From positions 310,001 through 374,000 of the forward strand of contig NZ_LN831029.1 of the NCBI RefSeq assembly GCF_001457475.1: DNA of 64,000 nt. Reading direction: 5' to 3'. Within the stretch, counting starts at the first letter, position 1; each line of letters opens with the position of its first letter. The notes under the pieces were generated by a model, which did no database searches, had not been told where the DNA came from, and saw nothing but the letters and a program-made list of their open reading frames with translations. The stretch is from Achromobacter xylosoxidans. Lineage in GTDB: Bacteria; Pseudomonadota; Gammaproteobacteria; Burkholderiales; Burkholderiaceae_B. Position numbers and translations under genes: made by a program. Positions 1 through 8,343 of this stretch are shown piece after piece.

Positions 1-558
1 TTCAGCATCGCGTTCGGCAAGGTCACCATCTCGACGCTGAACTCGTACGGCAGCTTCATGTGCATCGCCACCATCATCAGCGGCTTTCGGGGCCATGTGG
101 ATATCTCGCGGCGCCAGCGGCTGGTGTTCGTGCTGTTGATCGTGGGCGCGGCCACGCTGGTCGCCTGGCTGGGCCAGCATTCGTTCCTGAATGCCTTCAA
201 GTCGTTCATCCTGTTCCTGCTGGCGTTCTTCACGCCCTGGAGCGCCGTGAACCTGGTCGACTATTACTTCATCAACCGCGAGCGCTACGATGTGGCGGCG
301 CTGTCCGATCCCGATGGCCGCTACGGCCGCTGGAACTGGCCCGGCATCCTGGTGTATGTGTTCGGCGTGCTGGTGCAGATGCCGTTCATCTCGACCAAGC
401 TCTATACGGGTCCGCTGGTCGCGCGCCTGGGCGGCGTCGATATCTCGTGGATCATCGGCCTGATCGTGCCCGGGCTGCTCTATTACGTTTTCGCGCGCCG
501 CGATCCCCGGCCCGCGCCCTGTCCGGCCCCGGCGCGGCGTGGCGCCGACATCGCCTGA
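1..558 (+). CDS. NCS1-family purine/cytosine-type permease, 3' fragment
   Basis: Frame 1 is open from the first base to a TGA at 556-558, so the start lies upstream of the window and about 185 C-terminal residues are visible. The segment is very hydrophobic, with several membrane helices, and contains the LNSYGSF stretch and the later [10 protein letters not shown] stretch typical of nucleobase:cation symporter-1 proteins (cytosine, purine, allantoin, thiamine-precursor permeases). It ends 29 bp before hutH on the same strand. Related NCS1 permeases accompany hut genes in other proteobacteria, so uptake of histidine, urocanate or a related compound is plausible, but the substrate cannot be read from this fragment. 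Confidence 0.8.
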   Translation, partial: FSIAFGKVTISTLNSYGSFMCIATIISGFRGHVDISRRQRLVFVLLIVGAATLVAWLGQHSFLNAFKSFILFLLAFFTPWSAVNLVDYYFINRERYDVAALSDPDGRYGRWNWPGILVYVFGVLVQMPFISTKLYTGPLVARLGGVDISWIIGLIVPGLLYYVFARRDPRPAPCPAPARRGADIA

Positions 559-587
559 CACCGCATCCCGTCCTGGAGAACAACAAC

Positions 588-2117
588 ATGGATCTGCACC
601 TCAAACCCGGCCACCTGACGCTGGCGCAACTGCGCCAGGTTTACCAGCATCCGGGCCGCGTGACGCTGGACCCGGCCGCCTACGGGCCGATCGACGCCAG
701 CGTCGCCTGCGTCGAGTGCATCGTCGCCGACGGCCGCACCGCCTATGGCATCAACACCGGCTTTGGCCTGCTGGCCTCCACCCGGATCGCGCGCGAGGAT
801 CTGGAGGCGCTGCAAAGCTCGCTGGTGCTGTCGCACGCGGCGGGCGTGGGCGAGCCGCTGGGCGACGACATGGTGCGGTTGATCATGGTGCTCAAGATAA
901 ACAGCCTGGCGCGTGGCCGTTCCGGCATCCGGCGCCGGGTCATCGACAGCCTGATCGCGCTGGTCAACGCGGGCGTCTATCCGCACATTCCGCTCAAGGG
1001 GTCGGTGGGGGCGTCGGGCGACCTGGCGCCGCTGGCGCACATGTCGCTGTTGTTGCTGGGCGAAAGCCGGGCGCGCTGTGACGGCGAATGGCTGCCCGCG
1101 AAGGCGGCGCTGGCGCGCGCCGGCCTGGAACCCCTGACGCTGGCGGCCAAGGAAGGCCTGGCGCTGCTGAACGGCACCCAGGTGTCGACCGCCTACGCGC
1201 TGCGCGGCCTGTTCGAAGCCGAAGACCTGTTGGCGGCCGGCCTGGTATGCGGCAGCCTCAGCGTCGAGGCCATGCTCGGCTCGCGCGTTCCCTTCGACGC
1301 CCGCATCCACGAAGCGCGCGGCCAGCCCGGCCAGATCGACGTGGCCGCGGTATACCGCGACCTGCTGACCGAAGACAGCGAAGTCGGCCATTCGCACGTC
1401 GATTGCGGCAAGGTCCAGGACCCCTACTCGCTGCGTTGCCAACCGCAGGTGATGGGCGCCTGCCTGACGCAGATCCGCCATGTGGCGCAGGTGTTGCAGA
1501 TCGAGGCCAACGCCGTCTCCGACAACCCCCTGGTGTTCGCCGAACAGGGCGATGTGCTGTCGGGCGGAAATTTCCATGCCGAGCCCGTGGCGCTGGTGGC
1601 CGACAACCTGGCCCTGGCGCTGGCCGAGATCGGGGCGCTGTCCGAGCGCCGCATTTCACTGATGATGGACAAGCACATGTCGCAGTTGCCGCCATTCCTG
1701 GTGAGCAATGGCGGCGTCAACTCGGGCTTCATGATCGCGCAGGTCACCGCGGCCGCGCTGGCCAGCGACAACAAGGCCCTGGCCCATCCGGCCAGCGTCG
1801 ACAGCCTGCCGACCTCGGCCAACCAGGAAGACCACGTATCGATGGCGCCCAACGCCGGCAAGCGGCTCTGGCCGATGGCCGACAATGTGCGCGACATCCT
1901 GGCGATCGAATGGCTGGGCGCGTGCCAGGGCCTGGATTTCCGCGCCGGCTTGAAGACATCGCCCAAGCTGGAACGCGCGCGCGGCCTGCTGCGCGGGAAG
2001 GTGGCGCACTACGAGAAGGACCGCTTCTTCGCGCCCGACATCGAGGCGGCCAGCCAATTGATCGCGGACCGCCACCTGAACGCGCTGATGCCGCCGGGCC
2101 TGTTGCCCAGCCTTTGA
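588..2117 (+). CDS. hutH: histidine ammonia-lyase
   Basis: 509 aa, the usual length for HutH. It converts L-histidine to urocanate and ammonia, the first step of histidine degradation in the cytoplasm. The Ala142-Ser143-Gly144 triad inside [11 protein letters not shown] forms the MIO electrophilic cofactor, and the serine falls at the same number as in the Pseudomonas enzyme. The frame is open upstream to position 60, but the ATG at 588 is chosen because it follows a GGAG (574-577) and gives the family N-terminus. It sits between the permease and hutI in one operon. No hutU or hutG is visible in this window, so the middle and last steps of the pathway must be encoded elsewhere, probably upstream. 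Confidence 0.97.
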   Translation: MDLHLKPGHLTLAQLRQVYQHPGRVTLDPAAYGPIDASVACVECIVADGRTAYGINTGFGLLASTRIAREDLEALQSSLVLSHAAGVGEPLGDDMVRLIMVLKINSLARGRSGIRRRVIDSLIALVNAGVYPHIPLKGSVGASGDLAPLAHMSLLLLGESRARCDGEWLPAKAALARAGLEPLTLAAKEGLALLNGTQVSTAYALRGLFEAEDLLAAGLVCGSLSVEAMLGSRVPFDARIHEARGQPGQIDVAAVYRDLLTEDSEVGHSHVDCGKVQDPYSLRCQPQVMGACLTQIRHVAQVLQIEANAVSDNPLVFAEQGDVLSGGNFHAEPVALVADNLALALAEIGALSERRISLMMDKHMSQLPPFLVSNGGVNSGFMIAQVTAAALASDNKALAHPASVDSLPTSANQEDHVSMAPNAGKRLWPMADNVRDILAIEWLGACQGLDFRAGLKTSPKLERARGLLRGKVAHYEKDRFFAPDIEAASQLIADRHLNALMPPGLLPSL

Positions 2118-2142
2118 CCATGTCGATGACGGGAGTGACGCG

Positions 2143-3360
2143 ATGAAACAGGTCTGGCGCAATTGCCACGCCGCGACCATGGCGGGCGGGGAATACGCGA
2201 CGATCGAACGGGCCGCGCTGGTGACCCGCGGCGATCGTATCGAATGGATCGGTCCCGAGGCGGCGCTGCCGCCGGACGGGGACGCGCCCGTGCACGACCT
2301 GGCTGGCGCCTGGGTGACGCCCGGCCTGATCGATTGCCATACCCACCTGGTGTTCGGCGGCGACCGCAGCCAGGAATTCGAGCAGCGCCTGCAGGGCGTG
2401 GACTACGCCGTGATCGCGGCGCAGGGCGGCGGCATCGCCAGCACCGTGCGGGCGACCCGCGCCGCTTCGGAGCAGCAGTTGTACGCCAGCGCGCGGCGCC
2501 GCGCGCTGCATCTGCTGCGCGATGGCGTGACCACGCTGGAGATCAAGTCGGGCTATGGCCTGGATCTGCCCAACGAGCGCAAGATGCTGCGCGTGGCGCG
2601 GCACCTGGGACAGACGCTGCCGTTGACCGTGCGCGCCACCTGCCTGGCCGCGCATGCCCTGCCGCCGGAGTTCGCCGGACGCGCCGACGACTACATCGAC
2701 GAGGTCGCGCGCCGCATGCTGCCGGTGCTGGCGGCCGAGGGGTTGGTGGACGCGGTCGATGCGTTCTGCGAACACTTGGCATTCTCGCCCGCGCAAGTCG
2801 AACGCGTATTCCAGGCCGCGGTCCAGCTGGGCCTGCCGGTGAAGCTGCACGCAGAACAGTTGTCGTCGCTGCATGGCGCCAGCCTGGCCGCGCGCTACGG
2901 CGCGCTGTCGGCCGATCACCTTGAATACCTGACCGAGGCGGACGCGCGCGCCATGGCGGCAGCCGGCACGGTGGCGGTGCTGCTGCCCGGCGCGTTCTAC
3001 GCGCTGCGCGAAACGCAATTGCCGCCGGTCGAACTGTTGCGCCGCCACGGGGTGCCGATCGCGATTTCCAGCGATCTCAACCCCGGCACCTCGCCGGCGC
3101 TGTCGTTGCGGCTGATGCTGAGCATGGCCTGCACATTGTTCCGCCTGACGCCGCAGGAGGCGCTGGCCGGCGCCACCGTGCATGCGGCCCGCGCCCTGGG
3201 CCTGCAGGCGACGCACGGCGTGCTGGCCGCCGGCATGATGGCGGATTTCGTCGCCTGGGACGTTGCTCATCCGGCCGAATTGGCCTATTGGATTGGCGGC
3301 GACCTGCCCAAGCGGGTCATCCGCCACGGCGTCGACGTCCACGCGGCCACGCTGCAATAG
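2143..3360 (+). CDS. hutI: imidazolonepropionase
   Basis: 405 aa. It hydrolyses 4-imidazolone-5-propanoate to N-formimino-L-glutamate, the third step of histidine degradation. It is a zinc amidohydrolase: the first metal motif is H66-T-H68 ([11 protein letters not shown]), followed by the SGYGLDL segment, KLHAEQ, the SADHLEYL segment and the [10 protein letters not shown] signature near the C-terminus. It starts 25 bp after hutH and so is probably co-transcribed with it. It ends 41 bp before the end of the convergent chemoreceptor gene. No clear T-run terminator was seen in that gap. Confidence 0.97.
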   Translation: MKQVWRNCHAATMAGGEYATIERAALVTRGDRIEWIGPEAALPPDGDAPVHDLAGAWVTPGLIDCHTHLVFGGDRSQEFEQRLQGVDYAVIAAQGGGIASTVRATRAASEQQLYASARRRALHLLRDGVTTLEIKSGYGLDLPNERKMLRVARHLGQTLPLTVRATCLAAHALPPEFAGRADDYIDEVARRMLPVLAAEGLVDAVDAFCEHLAFSPAQVERVFQAAVQLGLPVKLHAEQLSSLHGASLAARYGALSADHLEYLTEADARAMAAAGTVAVLLPGAFYALRETQLPPVELLRRHGVPIAISSDLNPGTSPALSLRLMLSMACTLFRLTPQEALAGATVHAARALGLQATHGVLAAGMMADFVAWDVAHPAELAYWIGGDLPKRVIRHGVDVHAATLQ

Positions 3361-3401
3361 CGCGGCCGCGCGGTCGCCGGAGATCAACGGCCCGCGGCCG
3401 G

Positions 3402-5033
3402 TCAGGCCGGCAGGGCCAGCGTGTCGCGCACCGGCAACGCCAGCGGCGCCGGGTCCTGCTGGCCGGCGGGCAGGCGGAAGGTGCTGACCGAGTGCTGCAG
3501 GCGCTGGGCCTGTGATTCCAGCGAGGCGGCCGCGGCGGCGGCCTGTTCGACCAGCGCCGCGTTCTGCTGCGTGACGTGGTCCATCTGCGTGACCGCGGTA
3601 TTGACCTGCCCGATGCCGGTGACCTGTTCACGCGAGGCGGCGGCGATGTCGCCCACCAGCACGGTCAGGCGCTCGATGGCGAGCTGGATCTCTTGCATGG
3701 TCCGGCCGGCGGTTTCCACCTGCGCCGCGCCGGCCTGCACGGTTGCGCCGGACGCGCCGAGCAGCTGTTTGATTTCCTTGGCGGCGCTGGCGCTGCGCTG
3801 TGCCAGCGAACGCACTTCGCCGGCAACCACGGCGAAGCCCTTGCCCTGCTCGCCGGCGCGGGCGGCTTCGACCGCGGCATTCAGCGCCAGTATGTTGGTC
3901 TGGAACGCGATTCCGTCGATGACGCCGACGATATCCTCGATACGTCCCGAGTCCTGGGCGATCTCGCGCATTGTGGCGACCGCGCTCTGCACCGCCGCGC
4001 CGCCGCGACGAGCCACTTCCGAGGCCTCGGCGGCCATGGCGTTGGCCTGGCGCGCGTTGTCGGCGTTGCTGGTGACGGTGGACAGCAGTTCCTCCATGCT
4101 GGCGGCGGTCTCTTCGAGGGAGGCGGCCTGCTGTTCGGTGCGGCTGGAAAGGTCCTGGTTGCCAGCGGCGATTTCACTGGAGCCGGTGTTGATCTCGGCC
4201 ACGCCGTCGCGCACCGCGTGCACCGTGCGCACCAGGCTGGCCTGCATTTCCTGCAGATAGGGAATCAGCTGGCCGACGCAGTTCCTGCCATAGGGCGCGA
4301 TGGGCGCGGTCAGGTCGCCGGCGGCGATGTGCTGGAAGTGGCGCTTGACCTGGTCCAGCGGCTGGCGCACGAAGCGCACCACGTAGCGGTCGCCCAGAAC
4401 CAGCAACAGCAGGCAGACGCCGAGCAGCACGCCAATGCCCGTGTAGGCCTGCTGGCGTTCCCGCTGCGCGCTGTTGCGCAGGGCGTCCTGGCGTTCCTGC
4501 GCATAGGCTTCGTAGTTTTCGATGGCCTTGCCGAAGGCGCGGCTGGCGGCGATGACCGGGCCGGCGGCGTGCGCGCGGGCCTTTTCGAGGTCCTCGGCCG
4601 CCAGGAAGCCGCGCTGGATCGCGATGCCATCGTTGACCAGGGCGTTGAAGCCGCCCTGCAGCGGTTCGAGTATCGAGGCGGGCGCGCTGTCCTTGGCCGA
4701 TTCGAGGAAAGCGGCCTGATTCTTGCGGGCGGCCTCCAACGCGGCGTCGATCGCGCGGCCTTCTTCCGCGGCGGGGGCGGCCAGACCGTCGCGGACGTAT
4801 TCCATCTGGCGCGCCAACCGCAGGCGGGCGCGCATGATCTGGTCGTTGACGCGGGAGAGGGATGAGACTTCGTTCAGGAGTTCATAGCTGGCGGCGAGCG
4901 CTTCACCGGAGCTTTGCAACCCTTTTACGCTGATGGCCGACTGGCCGGCTAGCAGGACACTGATCGTGAGCAGCGTGCACAGGATCATGCGGCGGATGGT
5001 GATGTCTTTCAGGAACTGTGTCATACGCGTCAT
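3402..5033 (-). CDS. methyl-accepting chemotaxis protein
   Basis: 543 aa with the classical receptor layout: a membrane helix at about 13-32, a helical periplasmic sensor at about 33-190 of the four-helix-bundle type, a second membrane helix at about 193-212, a HAMP domain, then a long coiled-coil signalling domain. The conserved hairpin tip ([20 protein letters not shown] and following) is intact. There is no C-terminal NWETF-like CheR/CheB docking pentapeptide; the tail ends in LALPA. The ligand is unknown. Convergence with hut could be coincidental. A second in-frame ATG lies three codons in, at 5024, and no strong ribosome binding site decides between them. Confidence 0.93.
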   Translation of the reverse strand: MTRMTQFLKDITIRRMILCTLLTISVLLAGQSAISVKGLQSSGEALAASYELLNEVSSLSRVNDQIMRARLRLARQMEYVRDGLAAPAAEEGRAIDAALEAARKNQAAFLESAKDSAPASILEPLQGGFNALVNDGIAIQRGFLAAEDLEKARAHAAGPVIAASRAFGKAIENYEAYAQERQDALRNSAQRERQQAYTGIGVLLGVCLLLLVLGDRYVVRFVRQPLDQVKRHFQHIAAGDLTAPIAPYGRNCVGQLIPYLQEMQASLVRTVHAVRDGVAEINTGSSEIAAGNQDLSSRTEQQAASLEETAASMEELLSTVTSNADNARQANAMAAEASEVARRGGAAVQSAVATMREIAQDSGRIEDIVGVIDGIAFQTNILALNAAVEAARAGEQGKGFAVVAGEVRSLAQRSASAAKEIKQLLGASGATVQAGAAQVETAGRTMQEIQLAIERLTVLVGDIAAASREQVTGIGQVNTAVTQMDHVTQQNAALVEQAAAAAASLESQAQRLQHSVSTFRLPAGQQDPAPLALPVRDTLALPA

Positions 5034-5164
5034 TCAGGGAGGTACGGGACTACACCCGGACAACGGCCCGCCCTGAACGAATATTTAGCGCGTGTTGCAC
5101 ATCTTACGTATGTGTCTGGCGATCACCGATATATAACGACATTAAACGCAATAAAACGGCGATT
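5034..5164 (-). promoter_or_regulatory. leader and promoter region of the chemoreceptor
   Basis: This gap lies between the end of the MFS gene and the chemoreceptor start and should hold the receptor promoter. On the minus strand there is a TAAA at 5087-5084 and a GCCG at 5067-5064 spaced 16 bp apart, which loosely resembles a flagellar sigma-28 promoter (TAAA-N15-GCCGATAA). The match to the second half is weak, so this is only a candidate. Confidence 0.25.
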
Positions 5165-6574
5165 TCAACGCGCCGCCGGCGCATCGGCGGACTCGACCGC
5201 GCCGAAACGCAGCCGCGCGAAGCTGGCCAGGCTGGCCAGCGCGGCGCACAGGCCGCCCAGCCACAGCGCCATCACCGCGCCATGGGTGCTCGAGACATTG
5301 AAGCAGGCGGCCACCAGCGCGGCGCCGCTGGCCTGCCCCAGCAGGCGCACCGTTCCGATCATGCCGCTGGCGCCGCCCGCGCGCGATGGCGGCGCCGAGG
5401 TCATGATGGCGCGCAGGTTGGGCGACTGGAAAAAACCGAAGCCGGCGCCGCACAATGCCATGCGCCACGAGATGTCCCATGCGGATGGCGCGGCCGGCAG
5501 CAAGGCCAGCGATGCCATGCCCAGGGCCAGCAACGCCAGGCCGACGCCGCCCAGCATGCCGGCCGGATAGCGGTCCGACAGGCGGCCGGCGATGGGCGCC
5601 ATGAAGGCCACCACGACCGGCCAGGGCGTGATGAGAAAGCCTGTGTGCACCTGCGTGTAGCCGAGCACGGTCTGGAACAGGAATGGCAGCGACACGAAGG
5701 CCAGCGCCTGCGCCGCGAACGCGCATACGGCGGTGGCCGCCGACAGCGCGAACAGCGGCCGGCGCAATAGGTCCACCGCCAGGATGGGCGCGGGATGGCC
5801 GGCCTGGCGCCGCATCAGCAGCCACAGGCTGGCGGCCGCCAGGCCCCATTCCAGCGTGACGCGCTGCCACGGCGCGCCGTGCGCCAGTTCGTTCGACCCC
5901 AGCACGAACAGTCCCAGCGTCAACGCGCACAGCGCGGCGGCCAGCCCGTCGAAACCGTGCGGCGCGCGCGTCGTGGGGGGCAGGCCGCGCAGGCCCAGCG
6001 CCATGGCCAGCAGGCCGATAGGCACGTTGACCAGGAACAGCCAATGCCATGATCCCAGCAGCAGGATGGTGGAGGCCGCCGTCGGGCCGGCCGCGAAGGA
6101 CAGTCCCACCACCATGGCGTTCAGGCCCATGCCCCGTCCCAGCACCGGCGCGGGATAGATGAAGCGCAGCAGCGCCGCGTTCACGCTCATGACGCCGGCC
6201 GCGCCCAGCCCCTGCAGGATGCGCGCGGCCACCAGCACAGGCAGGGTGGGCGCCAGTCCACAGGCCAGCGACGCCAGCGTGAACACCACGATGCCGACCA
6301 TGTAGACGCGGCGGTGCCCGAGGATCTCGCCGAGCGCGGCTGCCGGCAGCAGGCCGGCGACCATCGCCAGCTGGTAGCCGCTGATGACCCAGATCGAGCC
6401 CGCGTCGCTGGCCCGCAGGTCGCGCGCGATGGTGGGCAGCGCGGTGTTGGCGATGGCGGTGTCCAGGCTGGCCATGCAGACCGCCAGCATAACGGCCAGC
6501 AAGGCGCCCAGGCGTTCGGAGGCCGGCAGGCCCTGGCCTGCGGGGTGGATGGTGTTGCGTGAGAAGGAGAACAT
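5165..6574 (-). CDS. MFS transporter, DHA2 (EmrB/QacA-like) family
   Basis: 469 aa of almost continuous hydrophobic helices (about 12-14). The N-terminal helix carries LDTAIANTALPTIARDL, the D-x-T-I-V/A-N-x-A-L-P motif of DHA2 proton-driven multidrug exporters, followed by the GHRRVYM loop and the ARILQGLGAAG motif C region. It would sit in the inner membrane and export hydrophobic compounds. No membrane-fusion partner (emrA) or TetR/MarR regulator is adjacent, so its substrate and control are unknown. It is transcribed away from the fimbrial operon, and the 472-bp gap upstream is shared between them. Confidence 0.9.
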   Translation of the reverse strand: MFSFSRNTIHPAGQGLPASERLGALLAVMLAVCMASLDTAIANTALPTIARDLRASDAGSIWVISGYQLAMVAGLLPAAALGEILGHRRVYMVGIVVFTLASLACGLAPTLPVLVAARILQGLGAAGVMSVNAALLRFIYPAPVLGRGMGLNAMVVGLSFAAGPTAASTILLLGSWHWLFLVNVPIGLLAMALGLRGLPPTTRAPHGFDGLAAALCALTLGLFVLGSNELAHGAPWQRVTLEWGLAAASLWLLMRRQAGHPAPILAVDLLRRPLFALSAATAVCAFAAQALAFVSLPFLFQTVLGYTQVHTGFLITPWPVVVAFMAPIAGRLSDRYPAGMLGGVGLALLALGMASLALLPAAPSAWDISWRMALCGAGFGFFQSPNLRAIMTSAPPSRAGGASGMIGTVRLLGQASGAALVAACFNVSSTHGAVMALWLGGLCAALASLASFARLRFGAVESADAPAAR

Positions 6575-7046
6575 GGGATGCCGTGGCCTGGCGCCGGGGC
6601 AAGGGGGGGCGCCGGCTGTGGGGAAGCGTCGATTCTAGTGCGACATGTCGATTCAACGCTTCGTCAGGCGCCGGCGCGCCTCGGCAGCGCTGACGGCCGA
6701 TTATCTGGCCGCGTCCGGATAATGCGACCGGGCAGTGACTTTCGCATGCGGCCAGATAATCTCCCGTGCGTAATTTCCGGTCCGGGAAATCCTCCTGTAT
6801 TTGAATGGTGGTTACTAATTGAAATTCTCTAGTGTGCTGAATTACAACAATTTATCCGGCATCGATCCAATCGTGTTTTCATAGGGGCAATTCAATTTCT
6901 TTTCCCCGATTTTTTAATCCGGTTGGTGAGAAGTGGTAAGTATCGGGGACGTTGAATTAAACAAATTGTGCGAAACCGGTTTATTGGCCGTACCATTATT
7001 CTTCACGCAGGTCTGACAGTGCAGCGGTATTTCGTGGGAGTGATTC
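6575..7046. other. intergenic regulatory region upstream of the fimbrial operon
   Basis: This 472-bp stretch holds no convincing gene. The left third is GC-rich. The right part (about 6790-7046) is markedly AT-rich compared with the rest of the window, as is common upstream of silenced or tightly controlled surface-structure operons. It contains the 14-bp inverted repeat described separately and an imperfect palindrome at 6773-6790 (ATTTCC...GGAAAT). There is no long C-tract at a spacing expected for slipped-strand phase variation of the fimbrial promoter. Confidence 0.6.
6699..6761. repeat. perfect 14-bp inverted repeat with nested stem
   Basis: Left arm GATTATCTGGCCGC at 6699-6712 and its exact reverse complement GCGGCCAGATAATC at 6748-6761, separated by 35 bp. 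A second inner pair, ATGCGA (6722-6727) and TCGCAT (6742-6747), abuts the right outer arm. A third GATAAT-type sequence lies inside the loop (6719-6724). No T-run follows, so it is not an ordinary terminator. The arrangement suggests paired binding sites for a dimeric regulator acting on the fimbrial operon, the MFS gene, or both. Confidence 0.6.
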
Positions 7047-7562
7047 ATGAAACGCTTGTCCTTGTGCGCGACGACTCTGACTTTCACCCTGGCGACGGTC
7101 GCGGCCTGGCCCGAAGCGGCGCGGGCCCAGACCACGGCCAACATGGCGGTGACGCTGACCATCACCGCGAACTGCACCATCGGCGCGAATAATCTCAGTT
7201 TCGGCAGCCACGGCGTGCTCAATACCGCGCTGAACAACACCACCACGGTCAACGTGACCTGCACCAACACCACGCCCTACACGGTGGGCCTGAGCGCTGG
7301 CACCGGCACCGGCTCCACCTTCGCCACGCGCTACATGCAGGGCACCACTACCGGCAACACGACGTCCGTGGTGTCCTACCAGTTGTACCAGCCCGCGCCC
7401 AACCAGACGGTGGTCTGGGGCGACACCGGCACCGCCGATCGTGTCGGCGGCACCGGCAACGGCTCGTCGCAAGCGCTGACCGTGAACGGCACCGTGCCGG
7501 CGCAGACCACGCCCGCGCCCGACACGTATTCGTCCACTGTCACCGCGACGGTGTACTTCTAG
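7047..7562 (+). CDS. Csu-type fimbrial major subunit (spore coat U domain)
   Basis: 171 aa with a Sec signal peptide (about residues 1-27, ending in ARAQ). The mature part is one SCPU/spore-coat-U domain, the subunit fold of archaic chaperone-usher (Csu, sigma) pili. Visible family features are TANCTIGANNLSFG near the N-terminus, a second cysteine in VTCTNTTPY forming the expected disulfide, YQLY, and the C-terminal donor strand ending in TATVYF. It is exported and polymerised at the cell surface. Its start has a good GGGAG. It shares one base with the chaperone start, so the two are translationally coupled. As first gene with a single domain, it should be the main pilin. Confidence 0.9.
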   Translation: MKRLSLCATTLTFTLATVAAWPEAARAQTTANMAVTLTITANCTIGANNLSFGSHGVLNTALNNTTTVNVTCTNTTPYTVGLSAGTGTGSTFATRYMQGTTTGNTTSVVSYQLYQPAPNQTVVWGDTGTADRVGGTGNGSSQALTVNGTVPAQTTPAPDTYSSTVTATVYF

Positions 7563-8287
7563 TGGCCCGCGTCCTGCGCGGGCTGGCCGTGGCGATATGG
7601 GCCGGCTGGATCAGCCTGGCGGCAATGCCGGTCCAGGCCGCCACCCTGCAGATTTCGCCGGTGCTGGTGGACCTGGCGCCGCAGCAGGGCGCCACCGGCA
7701 TCCTGCTGCGCAACCCGGGCGCAACCCCGATCTACGGCCAGGTACGCGTGTATGCCTGGGACCAGGCGCAGGGCGATGACGTGTTGACTCCCACGCAAGA
7801 GATCCAGGCCAGTCCGCCGATCATCCAGGTGCCGCCCAACGGCGAGCAACTGGTGCGCCTGGTGCGCGTGAGCAAGGAACTGGCTCCGATGGAGCAAAGC
7901 TACCGGCTGGTGATCGACGAAATCCCCGACCCCGCGACATCGCGCGTCAATGGCGTGGTGCTGCGCATGCGCTATTCCGTGCCGGTGTTCGTCGCGGGCG
8001 CCACGCCGGAGCCGGCGCCTGAACTGGCCTGGCACCTGGCCCGGCAGGGCAAGGAATGGGTGCTTCGATTGGGCAACAGCGGCAGCCGCTATGCGCAGGT
8101 GGCGTCGCTGCAGTTGCTGTCGAGCGGTGACACGCCGCTGGCGAAGGTGGACGGCCTGTTGGGATATGCGCTGGCCGGTCGCGAGCGCTTGTGGCGCTTT
8201 CCCGCCAGGCATGACGCGGCCGGTCCGATCAGGATACGAGCCCTGGTGAACGGCAGCTTCGTCACCATCACACCGCGAGTCGACTGA
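7562..8287 (+). CDS. periplasmic fimbrial chaperone (CsuC/FimC-like)
   Basis: 241 aa with a signal peptide (about 1-28, ending in VQA). The two-domain immunoglobulin-like PapD-type fold is indicated by LQISPVLVDLAPQQGATGILLRN at the N-terminus, the LVRLVRVSKELAPMEQSYRLVIDEIP segment that carries the donor G1 strand, and the end of domain 2. It stabilises subunits in the periplasm and delivers them to the usher. It begins with GTG inside the stop region of the pilin gene (TAGTG), a one-base overlap. The usher follows after 56 bp. Confidence 0.93.
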   Translation: MARVLRGLAVAIWAGWISLAAMPVQAATLQISPVLVDLAPQQGATGILLRNPGATPIYGQVRVYAWDQAQGDDVLTPTQEIQASPPIIQVPPNGEQLVRLVRVSKELAPMEQSYRLVIDEIPDPATSRVNGVVLRMRYSVPVFVAGATPEPAPELAWHLARQGKEWVLRLGNSGSRYAQVASLQLLSSGDTPLAKVDGLLGYALAGRERLWRFPARHDAAGPIRIRALVNGSFVTITPRVD

Positions 8288-8343
8288 CCGATTGCGTCCC
8301 GCGCCGCCGTGCCGGTGGCCGGCGGGGTAAGAGAAGGCAGCCC

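Noticed and set aside
6603..6609. Seven-G run as a phase-variation tract for the fimbriae
   Set aside because: It is about 440 bp upstream of the fimbrial start, closer to the divergent MFS gene, and too short and too far for the known promoter-spacing mechanism.
6699..6761. Invertible promoter switch (fim-type) between the 14-bp arms
   Set aside because: The arms are only 35 bp apart, too close for recombinational inversion, and no tyrosine recombinase gene is adjacent; the gcr-like protein shows no recombinase motif.
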